From the NCBI GenBank assembly GCA_032433765.1, contig JAVIAB010000025.1:33334115-33398114 (forward strand): DNA of 64,000 bases, given 5' to 3'. The position numbers and the translations under genes are program-made. The notes under the pieces are model-generated. The model saw only the letters and a list, made by a program, of their open reading frames with translations, was not told the origin of the DNA and searched no databases. This document shows, one piece after another, positions 54,986 through 64,000 of this stretch; position 1 is the stretch's first letter, and each line of letters begins with the position of its first letter. The stretch comes from Megaustenia siamemsis (Eukaryota; Mollusca; Gastropoda; Stylommatophora; Ariophantidae).

Positions 54986-56095
54986 CAGTCAGATAAAAAC
55001 GATGCAGGAAAATACAAATGAACTATCAATAGCCATAAAAATTGGGCTTGAGATCAATCATGAAAAGACTAAAGTCATGAAAATCTTAATTCCAACAGAT
55101 GACAGAATATACATGGAAAATACACTAATGGAAGAGATTGATCACTTTATCTATCTTGGAAGTCACATTGATTGGGAAGGGGATAAAAGTAAAGAAATTA
55201 GAATCAGAATAGCTAAAGCAGCAATGTCTTTCAGAAGCCTTGAAAAGTTGTGGAAATCAAAACTCATTAGCACAAACACAAAACTTAGACTATTCAAATC
55301 AAATGTACTATCAACCCTTACAGTAGCATGTGAGAGCTGGAAAACAACAAGAGATATAGAAAGTTGAACGCATTCAAAAATAAATGTATAAGGAAAATAC
55401 TTGGTATAGCGTGGAACGAATTCAAAACAAACAAGGAAATTAGAGAAATCGACAATCAACCACTAATATCTTCAGTAATCAAGAAAAGACAATGGTCATA
55501 TGTTGGACATGTGATGAAGAAGAACATTGATCAGAGAGGCAAGAGCAGCAGGAATCGGCTTCCTCAATGAGATAGAGTTGCTTGCACAGAACTCAGACAA
55601 ATGGCGAGATTTGATAAAATATCTTTAAAAGAATTGAAAACTGCTATATTAAAAATTTAGATAAGAGAAAGAGTATCTGAGTTTATCCCCAATGGCGAGA
55701 TTTGATAAAATATCTTTAAAAGAATTGCAAACTGCTATATTAAAAATTTAGATAAGAGAAGGAGTATCTGAGTTTATCCCCAATGGCGAGATTTGATAAA
55801 ATATCTTTAAAAGAATTGAAAACTGCTATATTAAAAATTTAGATAAGAGAAAGAGTATCTGAGTTTATCCCCAATGGCGAGATTTGATAAAATATCTTTA
55901 AAAGAATTGAAAACTGCTATATTAAAAATTTAGATAAGAGAAAGAGTATCTGAGTTTATCCCCAATGGCGAGATTTGATAAAATATCTTTAAAAGAATTG
56001 AAAACTGCTATATTAAAAATTTAGATAAGAGAAAGAGTATCTGAGTTTATCCCCAATATGCTGGCTATGGCTCGAAAGGGCGATAGCTAGATAGA
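54986..56095 (+). mobile_element. LINE (family C) with expanded 3' end
   Basis: A 121-codon frame (55002-55367) gives IGLEINHEKTKVMKILIPTD, DHFIYLGSHIDWEGDKSKE and KLISTNTKLRLFKSNVLSTL, ending ESWKTTRDIES. It shifts to NAFKNKCIRKILGIAWNEFK and KRQWSYVGHVMKK. Codons NEIELLAQNSDKWRDLIKYL follow. At the 3' end a 91-bp unit (ATGGCGAGATTTGATAAAAT ... GAGTTTATCCCCA) is repeated five times (55601-56058), before ATGGCTCGAAAGGGCGATAG and GATAGATAG. Confidence 0.88.
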
Positions 56096-56172
56096 TAGAA
56101 TTTTTACGAGGGTATCATAATCTAGGGCTAAACAAAGACATTAATAATTATTTTAAATTGTCTTAATTCAAG

Positions 56173-56280
56173 GTTTGCCCAGTTTGTGCTTCTATGCCAT
56201 GGGGTGATACAACTCTCAGAAGCTCAAATTTTATCAAACACCTCAACATGAGACACAAGTTTGAATATGACACTTATGTG
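56173..56280 (+). CDS. Gene 2 exon 5: second C2H2 finger
   Basis: 36 codons, phase 0 at both ends, between acceptor TTGTCTTAATTCAAG and donor GTAAGTTTT. It encodes [37 protein letters not shown]160-x2-C163-x17-H181-x4-H186 forms a C2H2 finger, and [11 protein letters not shown]...F..H...RH.F.YDT is the most conserved block of the RNF114/125/138/166 family. In relatives a short tail with a ubiquitin-interacting motif follows; no such exon was found before the window ends. The last 11 codons plus the donor form the unit of the huge array downstream. Confidence 0.95.
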
Positions 56281-59200
56281 GTAAGTTTTTCCTTTTATGA
56301 GACACAAGTTTAAATATGACACTTATGTGGTAAGTTTTTCCTTTTATGAGACTCAAGTTTACATATGACACTTATGTGGTAAGTTTTTCCTTTTATGAGA
56401 CACAAGTTTAAATATGACACTTATGTGGTAAGTTTTTCCTTTTATGAGACACAAGTTTAAATATGACACTTATGTGGTAAGTTTTTCCTTTTATGAGACA
56501 CAAGTTTGAATATGACACTTATGTGGTAAGTTTTTCCTTTTATGAGACTCAAGTTTAAATATGACACTTATGTGGTAAGTTTTTCCTTATGAGACACAAG
56601 TTTAAATATGACACTTATGTGGTAAGATTTTCCTTTTATGAGACACAAGTTTAAATATGACACTTATGTGGTAAGTTTTTCCTTTTATGAGACACAAGTT
56701 TAAATATGACACTTATGTGGTAAGTTTTTCCTTTTATGAAAGTCAAGTTTAAATATGACACTTATGTGGTAAGTTTTTCCTTTTATGAGACACAAGTTTA
56801 AATATGACACTTATGTGGTAAGTTTTTCCTTTTATGAGACACAAGTTTAAATATGACACTTATGTGGTAAGTTTTTCCTTTTATGAGACACAAGTTTAAA
56901 TATGACACTTATGTGGTAAGTTTTTCCTTATGAGACACAAGTTTAAATATGACACTTATGTGGTAAGTTTTTCCTTTTATGAGACACAAGTTTAAATATG
57001 ACACTTATGTGGTAAGTTTTTCCTTATGAGACTCAAGTTTAAATATGACACTTATGTGGTAAGTTTTTCCTTATGAGACTCAAGTTTAAATATGACACTT
57101 ATGTGGTAAGTTTTTCCTTTTATGAGACACAAGTTTGAATATGACACTTATGTGGTAAGTTTTTCCTTTTATGAGACACAAGTTTAAATATGACACTTAT
57201 GTGGTAAGTTTTTCCTTTTATGAGACACAAGTTTAAATATGACACTTATGTGGTAAGTTTTTCCTTTTATGAGACACAAGTTTAAATATGACACTTATGT
57301 GGTAAGTTTTTCCTTTTATGAGACACAAGTTTAAATATGACACTTATGTGGTAAGTTTTTCCTTATGAGACTCAAGTTTAAATATGACACTTATGTGGTA
57401 AGTTTTTCCTTATGAGACACAAGTTTAAATATGACACTTATGTGGTAAGTTTTTCCTTTTATGAGACACAAGTTTGAATATGACACTTATGTGGTAAGTT
57501 TTTCCTTTTATGAGACACAAGTTTAAATATGACACTTATGTGGTAAGTTTTTCCTTATGAGACTCAAGTTTAAATATGACACTTATGTGGTAAGTTTTTC
57601 CTTTTATGAGACACAAGTTTGAATATGACACTTATGTGGTAAGTTTTTCCTTTTATGAGACACAAGTTTAAATATGACACTTATGTGGTAAGTTTTTCCT
57701 TTTATGAGACACAAGTTTAAATATGACACTTATGTGGTAAGTTTTTCCTTTTATGAGACACAAGTTTGAATATGACACTTATGTGGTAAGTTTTTCCTTA
57801 TGAGACTCAAGTTTAAATATGACACTTATGTGGTAAGTTTTTCCTTTTATGAGACACAAGTTTGAATATGACACTTATGTGGTAAGTTTTTCCTTTTATG
57901 AGACACAAGTTTAAATATGACACTTATGTGGTAAGTTTTTCCTTTTATGAGACACAAGTTTAAATATGACACTTATGTGGTAAGTTTTTCCTTTTATGAG
58001 ACACAAGTTTAAATATGACACTTATATGGTAAGTTTTTCCTTTTATGAGACACAAGTTTAAATATGACACTTATGTGGTAAGTTTTTCCTTATGAGACTC
58101 AAGTTTAAATATGACACTTATGTGGTAAGTTTTTCCTTTTATGAGACACAAGTTTGAATATGACACTTATGTGGTAAGTTTTTCCTTTTATGAGACACAA
58201 GTTTAAATATGACACTTATGTGGTAAGTTTTTCCTTATGAGACTCAAGTTTAAATATGACACTTATGTGGTAAGTTTTTCCTTTTATGAGACACAAGTTT
58301 GAATATGACACTTATGTGGTAAGTTTTTCCTTTTATGAGACACAAGTTTAAATATGACACTTATGTGGTAAGTTTTTCCTTTTATGAGACACAAGTTTAA
58401 ATATGACACTTATGTGGTAAGTTTTTCCTTTTATGAGACACAAGTTTAAATATGACACTTATATGGTAAGTTTTTCCTTTTATGAGACACAAGTTTAAAT
58501 ATGACACTTATGTGGTAAGTTTTTCCTTATGAGACTCAAGTTTAAATATGACACTTATGTGGTAAGTTTTTCCTTTTATGAGAGTCAAGTTTAAATATGA
58601 CACTTATGTGGTAAGTTTTTCCTTTTATGAGACACAAGTTTAAATATGACACTTATGTGGTAAGTTTTTCCTTTTATGAGACTCAAGTTTAAATATGACA
58701 CTTATGTGGTAAGTTTTTCCTTATGAGACTGAAGTTTAAATATGACACTTATGTGGTAAGTTTTTCCTTTTATGAGACACAAGTTTGAATATGACACTTA
58801 TATGGTAAGTTTTTCCTTTTATGAGACACAAGTTTAAATATGACACTTATGTGGTAAGTTTTTCCTTATGAGACTCAAGTTTAAATATTACACTTATGTG
58901 GTAAGTTTTTCCTTTTATGAGACACAAGTTTAAATATGACACTTATGTGGTAAGTTTTTCCTTTTATGAGACACAAGTTTAAATATGACACTTATGTGGT
59001 AAGTTTTTCCTTTTATGAGACACAAGTTTAAATATGACACTTATGTGGTAAGTTTTTCCTTATGAGACTCAAGTTTAAATATGACACTTATGTGGTAAGT
59101 TTTTCCTTTTATGAGAGTTAAGTTTAAATATGACACTTATGTGGTAAGTTTTTCCTTTTATGAGACACAAGTTTAAATATGACACTTATGTGGTAAGTTT

Positions 59201-59690
59201 TTCCTTTTATGAGAGTCAAGTTTAAATATGACACTTATGTGGTAAGTTTTTCCTTTTATGAGACACAAGTTTAAATATGACACTTATGTGGTAAGTTTTT
59301 CCTTTTATGAGACACAAGTTTAAATATGACACTTATATGGTAAGTTTTTCCTTTTATGAGACTCAAGTTTAAATATGACACTTATGTGGTAAGTTTTTCC
59401 TTATGAGACACAAGTTTAAATATGACACTTATGTGGTAAGTTTTTCCTTTTATGAGACACAAGTTTAAATATGACACTTATATGGTAAGTTTTTCCTTTT
59501 ATGAGACACAAGTTTAAATATGACACTTATGTGGTAAGTTTTTCCTTATGAGACACAAGTTTAAATATGACACTTATGTGGTAAGTTTTTCCTTATGAGA
59601 CTCAAGTTTAAATATGACACTTATATGGTAAGTTTTTCCTTATGAGACTCAAGTTTAAATATGACACTTATATGGTAAGTTTTTCCTTTA
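56248..59690. repeat. 46/49-bp array of exon 5 donor-junction copies, about 70 units
   Basis: Each unit is ATGAGACACAAGTTTGAATA, TGACACTTATGTG|GTAAGTT and TTTCCTTTT: the end of exon 5 ([11 protein letters not shown]), its GTAAGT donor and about 16 bp of intron. A shorter 46-bp form lacks TTT. Most copies have TTTAAATATG for the exon's TTTGAATATG; other variants (ATATGG donors, AGAGTC) form local runs, indicating spread by block duplication. Nearly every unit keeps a consensus 5' splice site. The array fills 3.4 kb of gene 2 intron 5. Confidence 0.97.
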
Positions 59691-59729
59691 TTTACCAAAA
59701 AAAAATAGTAAATATTATCATAGAGTGCT

Positions 59730-59989
59730 GGGTGCTGCGATAGCTCAGTGGTTAGTGAACTGAACTGCAAAGGACAAGAGGTAGGGTTCGATCCCAACTG
59801 ACGGCTTTCGGGTTTACCCAGCCTTAAATGGGTACCAGATATTTTTTCTGGGAAAGTAAAGCGGCACAGGCATAATACCGACCACATTACCCCAAAAATC
59901 ATGTGCCGAAGGTCTTTAAAATTTATGGTCACTAACACCATATTCCCTATACGGCACTTGGCATGACGGGGGTACTTTACTTTTTTTTT
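59730..59989 (+). mobile_element. tRNA-derived SINE (family beta) with 15-bp target duplication
   Basis: TTATCATAGAGTGCT at 59715-59729 recurs at 59990-60004. The head holds TAGCTCAGTGG (59741-59751) and GGTTCGATCC (59785-59794), perfect matches to RNA polymerase III A and B boxes at tRNA spacing. The body reads GGGTACCAGATATTTTTTCT, GCATAATACCGACCACATTA, and the 3' end GGTACTTTAC(T)n. The clearest SINE in the window. Confidence 0.95.
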
Positions 59990-60059
59990 TTATCATAGAG
60001 TGCTAAATAGACCATCCCAGAAGTAGAATGTAAAAATAGCAACAAATGAAATGGTTTGG

Positions 60060-60122
60060 TCATGTAACAAGTTGGTCATGTAACAAGTTGGTCATGTAAC
60101 AAGTTGGTCATGTAACAAGACA
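60060..60122. repeat. 16-bp tandem repeat, 4 copies
   Basis: TTGGTCATGTAACAAG repeated four times, the last running into GACAGTAACAAC. It lies between the beta SINE and a family B1 LINE. Confidence 0.9.
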
Positions 60123-60159
60123 GTAACAACTAAACACAATCCACTCAGCTAATACCAAA

Positions 60160-60680
60160 TAGAGAATGGCTCAGGCAAAAGCAGTTTTAAAAATGAGGAA
60201 GATACTGTGCAATCCATTTTTGACAATAGAAACAAGAAAAGGAGTTTTTAAATGTTATGTAGACCGAGTCTTAATATATGGATGTGAATCTTGGACAGTG
60301 GGACAACAAACAAGAAAATCACTGGAGTCTGTAGAAATGTGGTTTTACAGAAGAATGTTGAGAGTACCATGGACAGCTAAGAAGAGTATTGAAAATATTA
60401 TGAAAGAGGCCAAAGCAAAAAGAGAGTTAATTTCCACTATTAGGAAGAAACAATCATCATTTTTTGACCATGTAATGAGAAGAGAACAACTGGAATATAT
60501 TGTAACAACTGGAAAAATTGAGGGATGAAGAGATAGAGGGAAGCAAAGAGAGAAAATACCAGACAGCTTAAGAGAATGGCTTGGCAGAAGGTCAACAACA
60601 GAAATGATAAAGAACTGTCGAGATTGAAAGTTGTGGATAGGCATGATCACCTACGCCAGTAGGCCCGGTACTTGATGATG
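60160..60680 (+). mobile_element. LINE 3' part (family B1)
   Basis: A 120-codon frame (60166-60528): MAQAKAVLKMRKILCNPFLT, VLIYGCESWTVGQQTRKSLE, FYRRMLRVPWTAKKS and DHVMRREQLEYIVTTGKIEG, broken by a TGA, then to CGGTACTTGATGATGGTGAT. Confidence 0.9.
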
Positions 60681-60772
60681 GTGATCACAAATACTAAGAA
60701 AACAACAGTTCCAGAGTTCATCCTTGAAAAGATGGAAAGATTTAATACTAGCGGCCATTCCTTATCAGTTCT

Positions 60773-61012
60773 TTTATCATCATGTGCCATACCGGTTGGC
60801 GTAGGTGATCATGTCCCTCCACAATCTTCTATCTACAGTGCAGCGTATCAGTTCTGTTGTTGGCTGTTTACCATGCGATGACACCAAGCTTTCCAGTATT
60901 TTCTCTCTTTGTCGGCCGCGATCTCTCTTTCCTTTTATTTTGCCAGTTGTAACCAAGTATTCCAACTTTCCTCTTCTCATGATGTGCCCGAAAAATGTTA
61001 ATTGTTTCTTTA
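60773..61012 (-). mobile_element. LINE 3' end (family B2)
   Basis: Minus-strand frame: MRRGKLEYLVTTGKIKGKRD, RGRQREKILESL and VDRRLWRDMITYANRYGT, intact to its stop, then the CATGATGATAAAAG tail. It lies tail-to-tail with the neighbouring B1 copy. Confidence 0.88.
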
Positions 61013-61059
61013 TCAGTTCTTTAGTTCATATTTATTCATGAGACTGTTTACCTGTCTGA

Positions 61060-61206
61060 TGTTATGTCTTCTGTTCTTATGATTCACTTATTAAAGTGGG
61101 CGTAGATGTGTTGCGTTGCTAGTTTGTAGCAAAGCCTTTCAGCCCAACACATCCGTCTTCAACTTGGGTTTTTGGCTTAACATTTGTACCCTGGTGCTGA
61201 CCATTT
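61060..61206. mobile_element. SINE (family epsilon) piece
   Basis: ATTAAAGTGGGCGTAGATGT, AGCAAAGCCTTTCAGCCCAA, ACACATCCGTCTTCAACTTG and GGCTTAACATTTGTACCC match 33985-34095. Confidence 0.65.
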
Positions 61207-61770
61207 TAAAGTTGTGGAAATCAAAACTCATCAGCACAAACACAAAACTTAGACTATTCAAATCAAATGTACTATCAGCCCTTACGTATGTGTGCGAAAA
61301 CTGGAAAACAACAAGAGAAACAAAGAAACAAAGTTGAACGCATTCGAAAATAAATGTCTAAGGAAAATACTTGGTATACCGTGGAACGAAGTCGACGAGG
61401 AACGATTTCGAAAGAAATCGCCAATCAACCACTAATATCTTCAGTAATAAAGAAAAGATGATGGTTATATGTTGGACATGTGATGAGAAGAGATAATAAC
61501 CGAATAGCAAAGCAAACCCTCATGTGAGAAACAACAGGTAAGAGAAAAAGAGGAAGACCCAGAGAGACACTGAGAAGAACATTGATGAGAGAGGCAAGAG
61601 CAGCAGGAATCGGCTCCCTCAATGAGATAGAGCTGCTTGCACAGAATAGAGACAAATTGCGAGATTTGATAAAATATCTTTAAAAGAATTGAAAACTGCT
61701 AGAACAAAATTCAGATAAGAGAAGTAGTATCTTGGTCTACGCCCTATGGGCCGGCTACGGCTCGAAAGGA
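61207..61770 (+). mobile_element. LINE 3' part (family C)
   Basis: LWKSKLISTNTKLRLFKSNV, LSALTYVCENWKTTRETK, then other frames with KCLRKILGIPWNE, SYVGHVMRRDNNRIAKQ and SLNEIELLAQNRDKLRDLI. It ends GGGCCGGCTACGGCTCGAAA. Confidence 0.88.
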
Positions 61771-61789
61771 TGGTGATGATGATGGACAT

Positions 61790-62670
61790 TTTTGGCCTAT
61801 TCTTTTCAACTTTCATGTACGTAAGTGTACACAGGACCAGTGTTTTTTGCTGTTGTTCGAGAGGGCTAGCTTCAGATCTCATTACCCAGAGATCACCATC
61901 ATCATGTGCGTAAGTGTACACAGGACCAGTGTTTTTTGCTGTTGTTCGAGAGGGCTAGCTTCAGATCTCATTACCCAGAGATCACCATCATCATGTACGT
62001 AAGTGTACACAGCACCAGTGTTTTTTGCTGTTGTTCGAGAGGGCTAGCTTCAGATCTCATTACCCAGAGATCACCATCATCATGTACGTAAGTGTACACA
62101 GGACCAGTGTTTTTTGCTGTTGTTCGAGAGGGCTAGCTTCAGATCTCATTACCCAGAGATCACCATCATCATGTGCGTAAGTGTACACAGGACCAGTGTT
62201 TTTTGCTGTTGTTCGAGAGGGCTAGCTTCAGATCTCATTACCCAGAGATCACCATCATCATGTACGTAAGTGTACACAGGACCAGTGTTTTTTGCTGTTG
62301 TTCGAGAGGGCTAGCTTCAGATCTCATTACCCAGAGATCACCATCATCATGTACGTAAGTGTACACAGGACCAGTGTTTTATGCTGTTGTTCGAGAGGGC
62401 TAGCTTCAGATCTCATTACCCAGAGATCACCATCATCATGTACGTAAGTGTACACAGCACCAGTGTTTTTTGCTGTTGTTCGAGAGGGCTAGCTTCAGAT
62501 CTCATTTCCCAGAGATCACCATCATCATGTTCGAGAGGGCTAGCTTCAGATCTCATTACCCAGAGATCAGGGGAAGGTAAAACCACAAAGAAACCACAGG
62601 ATACCCACCGCCTATGGTGGTAATCGAACACAAGACCTTCCTCTTTAACCAACATCTTATCTCTGGATCA
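61790..62670 (-). mobile_element. SINE (family epsilon) expanded into a 90-bp array
   Basis: The SINE middle (TACGTAAGTGTACACAGGAC, CAGTGTTTTTTGCTGTTGTT, CGAGAGGGCTAGCTTCAGAT, CTCATTACCCAGAGATCACC, ATCATCATG) is repeated about 8.5 times (61810-62560). It then continues normally into GGTAAAACCACAAAGAAACC and the inverted tRNA-like head near 62640 (GTAATCGAACACAAGACC). Units differ at only a few bases, so the expansion is recent. Confidence 0.88.
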
Positions 62671-62685
62671 AATCCCCCATCTCAA

Positions 62686-63135
62686 GTTATATCTCTGTAT
62701 CGTTTCCCTTGTATTTTTCTCAATGTTACAATATTTTCAAGTTATATTTCTCTTTATCTTTTCCCTTGTATTTTTCCCAAATTTACAATATTTTCAAGTT
62801 ATATTTCTCTTTATCTTTTCCCTTGTATTTTTCCCAAATTTACAATATTTTCAAGTTATATTTCTCTTTATCTTTTCCCTTGTATTTTTCCCAAATTTAC
62901 AATATTTTCAAGTTATATTTCTCTTTATCTTTTCCCTTGTATTTTTCTCAATGTTACAATATTTTCAAGTTATATTTCTCTTTATCTTTTCCCTTGTATT
63001 TTTATCAATGTTACAATATTTTCAAGTTATATTTCTCTTTATCTTTTCCGTTGTATTTTTCCCAAAGTTGCAATATTTTCAAGTTATATTTCTCTTTATC
63101 TTTTCCCTTGTATTTTTCTCAAAGTTGCAATACAC
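62686..63135. repeat. 57-bp minisatellite, about 7.5 copies
   Basis: Units of TACAATATTTTCAAGTTATA, TTTCTCTTTATCTTTTCCCT, TGTATTTTTCCCAAATT. The 57-bp period keeps all three plus-strand frames open (174, 170 and 144 codons), a sign of repeat translation rather than coding. Confidence 0.95.
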
Positions 63136-63231
63136 TGAACTTTTTGTCTTCTCTTAACACATTTGCTACCAAGGGGTTTAACACGTTGCAGCTGAGCTGT
63201 TTTTCAGAGTTTTTTTTTTAAAACTTGAAAT

Positions 63232-64000
63232 CATCATCATTATCAAGTACCGGTCCTACTGGTGTAGGTGATCATGTCTCTCCACAATTTTCGATCTTGA
63301 CAACTATTTGTCATTTCTGTTGTTGACCTTCTGCCAAGCCATTCTCTTAAGCTGTCTGTTATTTTTTCTCTTTGCTTCCCTCTATCTCTTCATCCATCAA
63401 TTTTCCCAGTTGTTACAATATATTCCAGTTCTTCTCTTCTCATTACATGGCCAAAAAATGATGATTGTTTCTTCCTAATATTGGAAATTAGCTCTCTTTT
63501 TGCTTTGATCTTTTTTATAACATTTTCATTACTCTTCTTAGCTGTCCATGGTACTCTCAACATTCTTCTGTAAAACTACATTTCTACAGACTCCAGTGAT
63601 TTTCTTGTCTGTTGTCCTATTGTCCATGATTCATATCCATATGTTAATACTGGCACTACGTAACATTTAAGAACTCTTTTTCTTGTTTCTATTGTCAAAA
63701 ATAGATTCCATAGTATCTTCCTCATTTTTGGAAAGCTGCTTTTGTCTGAGCCATTCTGCATCTCACCTCTTTTGTACATCTTCCGTCTGAGGTTAACAAA
63801 GTTCCCAAATATTTAAATTCATTTACCTGTTTTAATATTGTTCCACTTGTCTTTATTTTTCACTGAGGTGATGTCATTTTCTTTGTTGTTACCATTACCT
63901 CTGTCTTTTTGCTATTAAGGCTGAGTCCTTTATTTTTGCTTTCTTTCACTATAATGTCCAACATTTCTTGTAACTCATTTTCACTCTTTGCGATTGAGAC
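63232..64000 (-). mobile_element. LINE (family B1), runs off the window
   Basis: Inverse of 23530-24270: CATTATCAAGTACCGGTCCT at the left, GTCCATGGTACTCTCAACAT, GCATCTCACCTCTTTTGTAC and, near the right edge, the region after the YADD box (AACATTTCTTGTAACTCATT). Minus-strand frames are broken. The element continues beyond base 64000. Confidence 0.9.

Noticed and set aside
56248..59690. A CRISPR array (regular short units over 3.4 kb)
   Set aside because: Units are contiguous with no variable spacers, and they derive from an exon-intron junction of a eukaryotic gene.
59730..59800. A functional tRNA gene with perfect A and B boxes
   Set aside because: Flanked by a 15-bp target duplication together with a 190-bp non-tRNA body and repeated elsewhere, so it is a SINE head. 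The acceptor ends do not pair convincingly.
61906..62623. Repeated frames CTQDQCFLLLFERASFRSHY
   Set aside because: They arise from the 90-bp SINE-derived array; each stops at the same place in the unit.
62614..63221. Three overlapping plus-strand frames of 144-174 codons rich in Phe, Leu and Ser, looking like membrane segments
   Set aside because: A 57-bp T-rich repeat open in all three frames; hydrophobicity follows from T-rich codons.
59691..64000. Final exon of the RNF-like gene
   Set aside because: No phase-0 exon with an acidic D-x-DEE start or ubiquitin-interacting motif was found; all of this stretch is SINE, LINE or array sequence.

Overview
The window looks like an AT-rich, repeat-dense animal (metazoan) nuclear genome, most plausibly an invertebrate such as a mollusc or other lophotrochozoan. 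The evidence is spliced genes with very small exons and long introns, many families of non-LTR retrotransposon (LINE) fragments, tRNA-derived SINEs, TTAA-flanked piggyBac-like elements and an unusual number of tandem arrays. Nothing bacterial or viral was recognised. The species cannot be fixed from the sequence, and the mollusc guess rests only on the general look of the LINE proteins.

Two host genes are supported, and both run off the window. Gene 1 is on the minus strand, about 26480 down past 4157, with seven coding exons seen (25782-26454, 18756-18845, 14068-14198, 11212-11261, 9681-9863, 7193-7348, 4157-4386). It encodes a protein with two LOTUS/OST-HTH-like winged-helix domains, a SUMO-interaction-like motif, a proline/serine/methionine-rich linker and a conserved domain that may be of the OST-HTH-associated / NO VEIN type; its 3' part lies left of base 1. 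Gene 2 is on the plus strand, 45601 past 56280, with five coding exons seen (45601-45695, 47272-47422, 50805-50917, 53041-53155, 56173-56280). It encodes a RING E3 ubiquitin ligase of the RNF114/RNF125/RNF138/RNF166 family. RING, C2HC and two C2H2 fingers are complete over 194 codons; the C-terminal end (a ubiquitin-interacting motif is expected) is not found.

Everything else is introns and intergenic DNA full of mobile elements. At least ten LINE lineages were told apart by their protein ends. The best copies are 36131-38097 (reverse transcriptase, one frameshift, 11-bp target-site duplication), 20170-21250 and 22895-24270. SINEs of about six families occur, several with clear target-site duplications, often nested in LINEs. 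piggyBac-type DNA elements occur at about 2600-3480 and 44745-45442, with a TTAA-flanked MITE pair at 17241-17542 and 21974-22277.

The most distinctive feature is tandem repetition. There are about 20 arrays with units of about 16-91 bp plus a GATA/GATG array of about 920 bp. In four introns of the two genes the repeated unit is a copy of the adjacent exon-intron junction itself: donor junctions of gene 2 exons 2 and 5 and gene 1 exon 1, and the acceptor junction of gene 1 exon 7. The largest, 56248-59690, has about 70 copies of the exon 5 end plus its GTAAGT donor. Other arrays are built from LINE 3' ends and SINE bodies, which suggests a general tendency to local tandem duplication rather than one repeat family.
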